64,000 bases of DNA, from positions 558,001 to 622,000 of the forward strand of contig BQMF02000231.1 of NCBI GenBank assembly GCA_027922465.2, given 5' to 3'. The position numbers and the translations under genes were made by a program. The notes beneath the pieces were generated by a model that did no database searches, was not told the DNA's origin, and worked only from the letters and a program-made list of their open reading frames with translations. This stretch comes from Turritopsis dohrnii. Its lineage: Eukaryota > Cnidaria > Hydrozoa > Anthoathecata > Oceaniidae. How positions within the stretch are numbered: position 1 is the stretch's first letter; each line of letters begins with the position of its first letter. Below, piece by piece: positions 1 through 10,400 of the stretch.

Positions 1-456
1 GAAATGATGGGGTTTCAACACCACCGTTTACAGTGCGAGCGTGCCCAGCCATGAAATCATTACGATTACGAAGGCCAGGACCAGAGGTATTCAGTGGAAA
101 GACTTCCTGCAAGTAAGAAGGACCCAGATTATGTAGACGTTTAAAAAGTAAGACCATGAGCTGGAAAATATTTGAAGCAAGATACTTCTCATTATTTGAT
201 TTATTTGATGTATATCCATACTTGGCAAGGAGTTCAGAGAAGTCGAGATTAGTGTTACCACCTACAAGACGTAGGGCTCTTTCATGGAGAGAATTTATTC
301 TATTGTTATTGCTACGAGAAGTGTAAGCCCATAACAGAGGACAATAATTAAACTGAGATGTAATGTAGCTATTTACCAATAGAATAAGTTTCTCTTTATC
401 AAGATATGGTTTCAATCTCGCTATAGCATAGAATTTATTTCCAGCTTTCTTACAGA
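1..456 (-). pseudogene. Non-LTR retrotransposon reverse transcriptase, 3' part (fragment)
   Basis: Read on the minus strand from 456 to 1, one frame stays open for about 151 codons with no stop, although it has no start in the window. It reads like the tail of a LINE-type reverse transcriptase: the first quarter contains SQFNYCPLLWAYTSRSNNN followed by INSLHERALRL, the segment that follows the RT palm and thumb in many animal LINE ORF2 proteins. The part encoded at 174-205 (NNEKYLASNIF) is unlike the usual family sequence; its DNA is identical over 23 nt to the neighbouring satellite monomer. The fragment runs off the window edge, so its 3' end cannot be judged, and its 5' end is lost in the inverted junction next to the satellite. 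Confidence 0.75.
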
Positions 457-478
457 TCTTGATAAAGAGAAACTTATT
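383..478. repeat. 22-nt perfect inverted repeat at the LINE/satellite junction
   Basis: Positions 383-404 and 457-478 are perfect reverse complements, separated by 52 nt. The left arm is LINE coding sequence (minus strand); the right arm leads directly into the satellite array on the opposite strand. This looks like a fold-back or template-switch junction. The structure is read directly; the mechanism is inference. Confidence 0.85.
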
Positions 479-504
479 TGGGAAAATGTGTTTTCTTTTT
501 CGGG

Positions 505-2792
505 AATGAAGAAAATAAGGAGAAGTATGTTGCTTCCACATTTCGGAATGAACAGAATAACGAGAAATATCTTGCTTCCACATTCCGGAATGAAGAGAAT
601 AATGAGAAGTATCTTGCTTCCACATTCCGGAATGAAGAGAATAACGAGAAGTATCTTGCTTCCACATTACGGAATGAACAAATAAGGAGAAGTATCTTGC
701 TTCCACATTACGGAATGAAGAGAATAATGAGAAGTATCTTGCTTCCACATTACGGAATGAACAAATAAGGAGAAGTATCTTGCTTCCACATTACGGAATG
801 AAGAGAATAACGAGAAGTATCTTGCTTCCACATTACGGAATGAACAAATAATGAGAAGTATCTTGCTTCCACATTCCGGAATGAAGAGAATAATGAGAAG
901 TATCTTGCTTCCACATTACGGAATGAAGAGAATAACGAGAAGTATCTTGCTTCCACATTACGGAATGAACAAATAAGGAGAAGTATCTTGCTTCCACATT
1001 ACGGAATGAAGAGAATAACGAGAAGTATCTTGCTTCCACATTACGGAATGAACAAATAATGAGAAGTATCTTGCTTCCACATTCCGGAATGAAGAGAATA
1101 ACGAGAAGTATCTTGCTTCCACATTACGGAATGAAGAGAATAACGAGAAGTATCTTGCTTCCACATTACGGAATGAAAAAATAAGGAGAAGTATCTTGCT
1201 TCCACATTACGGAATGAAGAGAATAACGAGAAGTATCTTGCTTCCACATTACGGAATGAAGAGAATAACGAGAAGTATCTTGCTTCCACATTACGGAATG
1301 AACAAATAATGAGAAGTATCTTGCTTCCACATTCCGGAATGAAGAGAATAACGAGAAGTATCTTGCTTCCACATTACGGAATGAACAAATAAGGAGAAGT
1401 ATCTTGCTTCCACATTACGGAATGAAGAGAATAACGAGAAGTATCTTGCTTCCACATTACGGAATGAACAAATAATGAGAAGTATCTTGCTTCCACATTC
1501 CGGAATGAAGAGAATAATGAGAAGTATCTTGCTTCCACATTACGGAATGAAGAGAATAACGAGAAGTATCTTGCTTCCACATTACGGAATGAACAAATAA
1601 GGAGAAGTATCTTGCTTCCACATTACGGAATGAAGAGAATAACGAGAAGTATCTTGCTTCCACATTACGGAATGAAGAGAATAACGAGAAGTATCTTGCT
1701 TCCACATTACGGAATGAACAAATAATGAGAAGTATCTTGCTTCCACATTCCGGAATGAAGAGAATAATGAGAAGTATCTTGCTTCCACATTACGGAATGA
1801 AGAGAATAACGAGAAGTATCTTGCTTCCACATTACGGAATGAACAAATAAGGAGAAGTATCTTGCTTCCACATTACGGAATGAAGAGAATAATGAGAAGT
1901 ATCTTGCTTCCACATTACGGAATGAAAAAATAAGGAGAAGTATCTTGCTTCCACATTACGGAATGAAGAGAATAACGAGAAGTATCTTGCTTCCACATTA
2001 CGGAATGAAGAGAATAACGAGAAGTATCTTGCTTCCACATTACGGAATGAACAAATAATGAGAAGTATCTTGCTTCCACATTCCGGAATGAAGAGAATAA
2101 TGAGAAGTATCTTGCTTCCACATTACGGAATGAAGAGAATAACGAGAAGTATCTTGCTTCCACATTACGGAATGAACAAATAAGGAGAAGTATCTTGCTT
2201 CCACATTACGGAATGAAGAGAATAACGAGAAGTATCTTGCTTCCACATTACGGAATGAACAAATAATGAGAAGTATCTTGCTTCCACATTCCGGAATGAA
2301 GAGAATAATGAGAAGTATCTTGCTTCCACATTACGGAATGAAGAGAATAACGAGAAGTATCTTGCTTCCACATTACGGAATGAACAAATAAGGAGAAGTA
2401 TCTTGCTTCCACATTACGGAATGAAGAGAATAACGAGAAGTATCTTGCTTCCACATTACGGAATGAAGAGAATAACGAGAAGTATCTTGCTTCCACATTC
2501 CGGAATGAAGAGAATAATGAGAAGTATCTTGCTTCCACATTCCGGAATGAAGAGAATAATGAGAAGTATCTTGCTTCCACATTCCGGAATGAAAAAATAA
2601 GGAGAAGTATCTTGCTTCCACATTACGGAATGAAGAGAATAACGAGAAGTATCTTGCTTCCACATTACGGAATGAACAAATAACGAGAAGTATCTTGCTT
2701 CCACATTCCGGAATGAAGAGAATAACGAGAAGTATCTTGCTTCCACATTCCGGAATAATGAGAAGTATCTTGCTTCCACATTCCGGAATGAG
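505..2792. repeat. Satellite array, 41/42-bp monomers in a 208-bp higher-order repeat
   Basis: About 55 head-to-tail monomers. The 42-bp type has GAGAAGTATCTTGCTTCC, then CATT(A/C)CGGAATG, then AAGAGAATAAC. The 41-bp type has AACAAATAAG or AACAAATAAT instead and shifts the reading frame by one. Types follow a repeated order, so the same five-monomer block (42+41+42+42+41 = 208 bp) recurs, for example at 750, 958, 1166, 1374 and 1582; an extra 42-bp monomer then breaks the phase before 1832, 2040 and 2248. Variants with CATTCCGGAATG contain a perfect 12-bp palindrome. The final copies, from about 2740, are degenerate. The many short open frames here are by-products of the repeat and are not genes. 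Confidence 0.97.
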
Positions 2793-2952
2793 TAACTAAA
2801 TGATCAATATTACTATGACATTCTGGAATGAGTAAGATGAAGGGAAATTTACTGCTTTTTAATAAAATAAGAAGAGTTAGTTTTAACATTTTAAAATGCT
2901 TATTTTTATTAAGTTCTTCTCATAGTTCAATAAAAAATTGGCTATTACTTAC

Positions 2953-3210
2953 GATTCTTTTCTCTTCTTGTTCTGTTACAGGATTTATTATGTCTTCTAC
3001 AAAATAATGTTTGACTTTACTCAAGCGCCAAATCTTTTTTTCAAATGATGTGTATTTATTTTTGAGTTTTATATGTCCAAAGTTATTTAGAAATTCTTCA
3101 TAAACATCGTCTTGAATTGGTCTCGGTTTTTCTTCGCTTGCTGCTAGTTTTATTAACACAATAATTATAAGTAAATTTCTTAGCGACAACATTTTTTTTA
3201 CTTTAACCAA
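2953..3210 (-). CDS. First exon of an unidentified secreted protein
   Basis: A minus-strand frame starts at 3210, with a second Met seven codons in. It opens with a hydrophobic signal peptide (LLIIIVLIKLAAS) followed by an acidic/aromatic stretch, and ends at a strong donor GTAAGT (minus strand, 2952-2947) in phase 0, leaving 86 codons. Past that donor the frame reaches a stop within about ten codons, so splicing is likely. Residues around 38-75 (YEEF, KYTSFEKKIWRL, YFVEDIIN) vaguely resemble the I29 pro-region of papain-like cathepsins, but the ERFNIN spacing does not fit exactly, so this remains a guess. If spliced, the satellite array and LINE fragment would lie in intron 1 or beyond. No downstream exon can be assigned in the window. 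Confidence 0.5.
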
Positions 3211-3726
3211 TTGATGTATTGCAAAACTTAAAACTTTAAGCTTTAGTGAATTTTAAAAGAAAATTGGAAAATGTCGATTCTGCATGATTAAAACAAATAA
3301 ATCTATTGATTTGGTTTTTATATTTTATATATTACATGTGGGATATTCAGTTTGAAAAAGACGTTTTTCAGTGTATACATAGCCTTATATCAAATGATCA
3401 GTAATATAATTTGTTTACACATTAAAATAAAAGAAAACATGTGTTTAATAGCGCAAAATCAATTATGTTCCTTTGCTTCCACATTCCAGTCTGCTTCCAC
3501 ATATCGGAATTAACATGGTCCATTTTCCATTTATTTTTCTTGCTACAAAGTGCCAGGAAATTTGAAACTGAAAAACTAAGGAAGGATCGTTAGAGACTAT
3601 GAGAAGAGAACTTTAATTCAGAATATTTGAAAGAATCTGCGTATAGCAGCCGTCAGAGCAACCGCTTTTATATGGTCACTAATTAAAATCTTTGTACATT
3701 AGAAATACAATTCAACTAAGCTCAAA
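3211..3726. other. AT-rich spacer with two decayed satellite monomers
   Basis: This spacer lies upstream of the minus-strand secreted-protein exon and should hold its promoter, though no core element stands out. At about 3468-3512 two degenerate pieces of the satellite monomer (TGCTTCCACATTCC and TGCTTCCACATATCGGAAT) lie outside the main array. Nothing else is recognised. Confidence 0.5.
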
Positions 3727-3728
3727 TA

Positions 3729-3767
<39 letters not shown>

Positions 3768-3768
3768 T
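3727..3768. repeat. (AAT)n microsatellite
   Basis: An uninterrupted run of AAT triplets immediately upstream of the left terminal repeats of the recombinase element. The same pairing of an AAT run with the terminal motif is seen, inverted, near 28.06-28.16 kb. Confidence 0.95.
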
Positions 3769-3773
3769 ATATC

Positions 3774-3915
3774 AACGGACTCCTTTCAAAGCTTAACGGA
3801 CTCCTTTCAAAGCTTAACAGACTCTTTTGATAGGCGATGGACTCTATTGACTGAAAATCGGACTCTATTGATCAGATATCGGACTCTTTTCCCTCAAACA
3901 CGGACTCTTTTCTTA
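3774..3915 (+). repeat. Left terminal direct-repeat cluster of the recombinase element
   Basis: At least six copies of a motif close to CGGACTCCTTTCA or CGGACTCTTTTGA at intervals of about 20-28 bp. The first two copies are in near-identical 22-bp units ending AAAGCTTAA. The same motif in the same orientation forms the larger array at 11.58-11.94 kb, so the two clusters bracket the recombinase gene as direct repeats. Confidence 0.85.
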
Positions 3916-4416
3916 TGAAACTCGGTTACCGTGTGACTGAACAGTAGTTCTTCTAAAATGGCTGAAAGCGCGTGGTGGGCTTTGGTTGGAGAAGAAAGGA
4001 GGAATATTTTTTCCCCGATTAGGATGAGTCTTTCTCGAAAGCTTGTTCCGTTAAGTTAAGTTACGTTAAGTTCATTTTGTGTCATTTTGCCTCTTTTTTG
4101 CTTTGATTCCTTAGATTAATAATAAGAGTCAGCATCCGTGTGTGTGGGGGGTAAACTAAAGCCCAATATTTATTCTCTTATTTATTTTCTGTCCTTGAAT
4201 TACTTGAAATACCTTAAAAAACAAAACAATATGAAATAAAGGGATTAATCCAGTCAGTAAACTTTGTGTGTGTTGAACAAGGTTATTTTTGTATGAATCA
4301 AATCAATAATGTAATGCTACCATATCAGAGGGTAGGTATGCTGTTCTGGTTAATATAAATATAACCTGTGAACTTTATAGTTAAGTTACTAGAAAACAGA
4401 GAGCTTCTTAAAAAGA

Positions 4417-7400
4417 ATGTTAAGACCTAGACGACGTGGCAAGGTATGTATGTTTGAATAATATATATTCTTTTTCTCTCTACATCATGCATACAGATAG
4501 GGTCTGAAAATTTAGGACAGTATCAGCTTAGTAGTACCCTGTCTATCTATCGATAAACACAATTATATATATGCAGCACTCACATTTACTTTTGATTTGT
4601 CAGTTTGTTCAGGGTATTAGGATGCAAATACAACCATACGTAAACATTTGAAAGTCATCTATTGAAATGCTCAACACATTGGCAGGCTTTTTGATATGAA
4701 AAAAATAGGTGTGTGACGTCTCGCACACCTAATCAAGGATTGAGGTGTTTAAAGTGTATTAATTATTACTCCTGTAAAGCTGATTTAGGCATGTGATGAC
4801 ATGCAATCATGCAAATGCAAATCATTATTATATATATACTATTCTTATGTTTTAATCAAAATGAAAATTCGGATCCCTAGTCCTATTTAATGTTTTTATA
4901 AGGAGTGTGAAAAATATTATGAAAGATATCTCCTGCTAATGAATGGTTTTGTTCAAAACATAACAAAAGTTCATTATTTATTTTCAAATGTAAAATGCTA
5001 TTATTATTCTTTTTCCTTTATGATAGACATTTCCCAGGTTTCAGTTTAAACACCATTTTCTTTTGACAAACTCATGGTAATAGTTCCGCCTGATTACTCG
5101 TGTGTAATAAATCTGACTTGTGATCGTGACACAAAATGTTATATGATTCAATTCTTTTAAAGCAAATCTCAAATCTCATATCAAACATATTGCTACTTAA
5201 AATAGTTATGATAAGAGCATATAAATACAGTTTCGTTTACTGAGTTAGGGGTACTATTTTTTTAATAGGGATGAAATTTATAGACACCATTGGTTAAAAA
5301 TGTCTACATATTTTTTCTTACAAACGTGGGATGTCTTTCTGTATTGATTGTAATTTTATAATGAAAAATGTTGAACTATGTAAAAGGAAATCTAAAAGAA
5401 AAAAATCCCTAAAATAATAATGAATGAAACAAAATAAATTAAATAAAAAAAATTGACATATAATTATATGTCAATTATAGTTTATTGATAATTGAGGCGT
5501 GCTAAATGACCGCTAGTCTCAAGCAATCAATGAGTTTCAAGCAATTTTGCCCTTTCACTGTTGCTTTATCTAAAAGCTACCACAAATTCTTTCAGTTTCT
5601 TCCTCGCACCTCAGCTGCCTGGAATGCTCTTCAATCATGTGCGATAATCACATGACTCATATTGGAAAGCCTGTATTGAAATGTAATCTATTCTTTATAA
5701 ACTTCAAGAAATTTTTTAAGCACCGAATACAAAATTCTGAAACATGAGATAAAGCTAAGGTGAAACTGCAACTTTTCATTAGTAAATGATGTGAGAACAA
5801 TACTGATAAATTTTAATGCAAATGGCTGAAATGGTTTTATATGTTGGTAATAAATCAAATGGATAGTCAGTGTTGTATATATATATATATTTCTTAATAC
5901 AGGCTTATTTTTTTAATTATAGCACAAACATTCTCAAATTATTGAACTAATGGAACATGATCCACCTTTTTTAATGAAAGAAAGGATTGATGATGTGATA
6001 GGTTTGTTAAATCCCCACATTTTTAGTTAAAAATTAATTTTTATGTAGAAATGGCCTTCACTGTGCACAATGTGTTTCCCTTGCTTACAGACATATCTCT
6101 ATTCAGAAATGTGATGAATATGTTTGTACAAAAAGTTGACAAAGGTCCTGGGAAAGAGGTTTTAGGGTATAAAAAAATCACTTGGACTGCATAAAGTTTT
6201 TCTTTGCCTGATCTACTAGACAATCCCAATAGCACTCTCTCATAACTTGTTTCAGGTGAAGGGGTTTTTGCATTGAAAGATATTGACTGTGGTACACCGC
6301 TACTGGTATACAAAGGAAAACTGATCTCCAAAAAGCAGGGAGACATTGCAACTATCAATTATAAAAGAAGAAAATTTGGTTGTTTTGTTTTTGACATCAA
6401 ATTTAATAGGAAAAATATGTGGTATGAAGATTTTTTACAAATTGCTTATATTTTGTTTTTGATATTTTGTATTTTACTAATAAAAACAATACTCATGGGT
6501 TATTATGTATTTTGGAGACATGAAATTTAATGTCTTTAGTGTTGATGCTACCTTGAGTGTTGGATTGGGGCGCTATGTAAATGACAGTCCTGAGGAACAT
6601 GCTAATTGTAAAATGAAGCAGTTGTGTATAAATGGAGGGCCAGTACTGGTTTTGTTTTCAATTAAAAAGATAAATGCGTATGATGAACTTCGTTATTGTT
6701 ACAATGACAGTGAAAGCAACCTCTCATGGAGACAAAGTGTAAGTCATTTCCATTAATGTTTATGCAAAGCAGTAAAATTCAGCTGAAATTGATTTGTTCT
6801 TTTCAAGAGAATAAACTGCACAAAATTTAAATCCATCTTGAATTAAAAATATCTTTTTTTAATTTTTTCTTTTTCAGGACCAATATTTGAAACCTTTTTC
6901 CATGAAAAGAAAAGTAATTATGCCATTTATATCGCTGTATATTCATCATTCAAGGTTTTTCTGCTATTGTTTGCTGTTCACTGTTTTTGATAAAAATGAT
7001 TATTTCATAGGAACTAGTCTTCATAGCTGATGAGATGGTAGATGGAATTATTTTGCAAGAGAAGCCTGCTGTTACAATGTTTCAAAAGGTTATTATGAAT
7101 TTGGCTTTGGCCTTGAGTGGGGTGAGTGATTTAAAAAAAAAATAAAACCAGTAAATGGGTGGGTTTCATTTTGATAATATAATAGTTAAGGATTACAGAA
7201 TTATTACAGAATGCAATGACAGGAAGTGTCTGGTTTATGCTTCTACCAGACAAGATTTCTGTCAGTAGAATAATATAAAATTTTATATAAAAATTTGAAT
7301 TCATGCTGTAATTTGTGCAAACATGCCATACAAATCTTCCGATCAAATAAATATTGTAATGATATATTAGTTGCAGTGTTGTATTCCTGTTTTTAATATT

Positions 7401-10400
7401 TTTAATATTTTTTGCAGTTTGTGTATATACTTGTATAAACATTGTTGTTTCTAGCCAGGTAGAACTGAAAGAAGATGTGTATCATTAGAAAGTCCAAATG
7501 GTATGACATTATTCCTATTATTTCAGAAATGAAATGGAACCATGGGTTTTTATTTTTGTAATATTTATTTATCATGTTTTTAGTGAGACCTCTAAGAGAA
7601 CCATTCCTGAAAGTAGAAGATTTGACTAGGTGAAGAACTATTGGGTATTTTTTGTTTTTGTTAATTTTGTAAATGAAAATTGCTTCTTATGACATTCTTA
7701 TTTGTCAGAATTTTCAAGCCCCTTGTTTTGGAGAATGCTCATGATTCCTTTGATATCTTCAATGAACGGTTAGTCAAATTCCTTCCATTGAATAGTTCGG
7801 TAGTAGTACATGATATGTTTTTGATTCATGCAAAGGCATATGCTGATTATAGACCTAAAGATGCATGCAAGGAAAAGAGTGAAAATGGATACTGCGAAAA
7901 CTGTGACATCAACTTTTCAAATTTAGATCATGTGAGATTTACCAACTAAATTATTTTCCATTGATTCACATGTATTGTGGAAACTGGTTGCTTCCTTAAC
8001 TTAGAAGACTTTATTCTAGACTGATTTTTTTCCAGCACTTAAGTTCAGCACAGCATGCATCTAACATTGAAAAGTTTAAAAGAATTGACAAACTTGTTGA
8101 GGAAGGCTCCCTTGATAATTTTGATACTTGGATGAATAATTTTAAAAAGAAAAGGTATTTTATCGATTCTTTCAGTCATTCTTCCAAATTGTCTTTGTTT
8201 CTGATTGATTTATATACCGCTATTTTCTTGTTCTCTCTGTTTGATTCAGTCTGTTAAGTGATTCTCAAAAGTTATCATTGGATAATGAGGTTCACATGTT
8301 GATTGAGGAAACAGATGTCCATTCCAGTTATCATTTAAATAATGAGGTGATGGAACCAGGGTGTGGCCTTAGTCAAAATCAGATGCTGATAGAAGTGCCA
8401 CATATGAATTCTGGATATCAGTTGAATAATGAAATAACGGAAGCAGGATTTGTTGATTGTGATTATCATTTGTTAAGTCAAGTTCAGCTGCTGATGGAAG
8501 TACCAATTAAGAATTCTGGTAATCAGATGAATAATGAAATTGCAGAATCTGGATCGGTTAATGGCCTAACTCAAAATCAGATGCTTATAGAAGTCCCGAA
8601 TATGAATTCTAGAAATCATGTGAATGTTCTTTCAAAACAAAAATCAATTGATGAAGTCAATGAAGAGCCTGGAAGCTTTTCTTTTCAAGCTCAAATGCAA
8701 GAAACTGGTGAATCTCTTTCTTCTGAAAATCTTCCAATCAGGGAACCCGCTCTGAAAATGACAAAGTTGAGGTGATTAGGATTGAACACTCTTACCTGGA
8801 CATTAGGTATCCTTGTGGAATTGTAACACTTTCATACATTTTCATGATTATTCTTTTGTCTTTGTTTCAGACCTAAAACACGAAAGAAGTTTCCTTGTCC
8901 TGTTGCTGGATGCAAAAGAGAAGTCCCCTATTTACGCTCTCACTTGGAGATTTGTCATAACTGGAGCAGCATAAGTGCGAAGGCATCGGTCAGCAATTTT
9001 GGTTTGAGGAAGACCAACAAAGATCCCACTAAAAAAGATTTTCACAAGATGAGGAAATGCCCAATAATAGGATGTAAAGCAATTTTAAAAAGATTACCCA
9101 AGCATTTGTTAGAAATACACAAGGTTGAGAAAAACTATCATTATTATCAGTTACTAAAGAATGCAGAAGTAGTTGAAAAGACTTTTGAGGTTGGTTCGGT
9201 TGTAGCTTCACCAAAGTCAATAACCAAACACGCACCTAAACAGTATCCACTGAAATCAGCATCTAACAATTTGAGCAATCTTGCAGACCACTTGTCATCC
9301 TCTGACCTGACAGATTGTGATTTTCAAATAAATGAACCCTGCCACAAGGAAGATAGTGATAGTGATGGTGAGTTTACTTTAGATGATAATGGTTTATTAA
9401 TATCTGCTTCATTATCTGAATTGCTTACGGAATTCAAAACCTTTCTAACCGGATTTGATGGAGGGTGTCGAAGCATTGCAACAGCAACACAACTGACTTC
9501 TGACATAACACTGCTTTGTAAAAATGTAGGTTGTACCAGAAATTTAGATAACCTACTGAATGTGGACTATTTCCGTGATAAGTATATGGAAGTATGCAAG
9601 GCCCGTGGAAATCAAGCCACTACAATTAGAAAATACCTTTCAAGCTTATTGCTTTTTTGTCATTTCCTGATAACGGATAAGTCAGATAAAGAACTACCAG
9701 ATAAAAGAATTTATAACCGGTCTGAGCTTCTGGCATTTATGAACCGTGTCAGTGTATGGAAACGTGGTCTTAACAGTGATTGCAAAACCGTTAAAAGACA
9801 GAAGGAAGTTGAAGACTTAGAAATGCTAATTTCAGCTGATGATATCAGTAGATATGATAACTGTGAACACAGTGAAAAGGCAAATGCATTATTCTCAGAG
9901 TTAGAAACACAACTAAGGCAAGTCACGCAGGATGAATATTGCTGTTTAAGAGACCATTTATTGATCAACATTCATTTCGGAAATGGGGTGAGATCAGGAG
10001 TCACCAGTAACATGACGGTGAAAGCAGCAGAAGACCCTAGAACATCTGCAGATCTTTTAGAAGTCCGAGTTAAGCAGCATAAGATGAGACACCAATACGG
10101 ACCTGCGCCAGTAACGTTCTCTAAATCTGAATATAACCAATTGAAAATCTTTCTTAACGTCAGGAGCCAACTTCAGTCTCCATATGAAAACGTGTTTTTA
10201 TCGTGGTCGGGTAACCCTATGGGCTCTGGTGCCGTGAGCAATCGATTAAATAATATCTGGAAAACCTACAAGATTTTTATTAAAACTCCAATAAAAAATC
10301 TTTCATCAAATCTCGTCAGAAAAAGCGTCTCAACAGGTATCAGAGATGCAAAAGTTGGATTTGAGCAAGAGGTAGCAGATCTTATGTGCCATGCAAAAAG

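Larger units (their letters stand above)
4444..5922 (+). other. Intron 1 of the SET/recombinase gene
   Basis: A 1.5-kb AT-rich intron between the nine-codon first exon and exon 2. It contains a small LINE relic (5520-5720), a perfect 26-bp palindrome (5451-5476), an AT run (about 5874-5891) and a short hairpin with arms AGGTGTG/CACACCT near 4708-4731. Confidence 0.75.

Noticed and set aside
505..2792. CRISPR array, or repetitive proteins encoded on either strand
   Set aside because: Monomers are contiguous without unique spacers, and the open frames arise from 41/42-bp periodicity with no independent coding signal.
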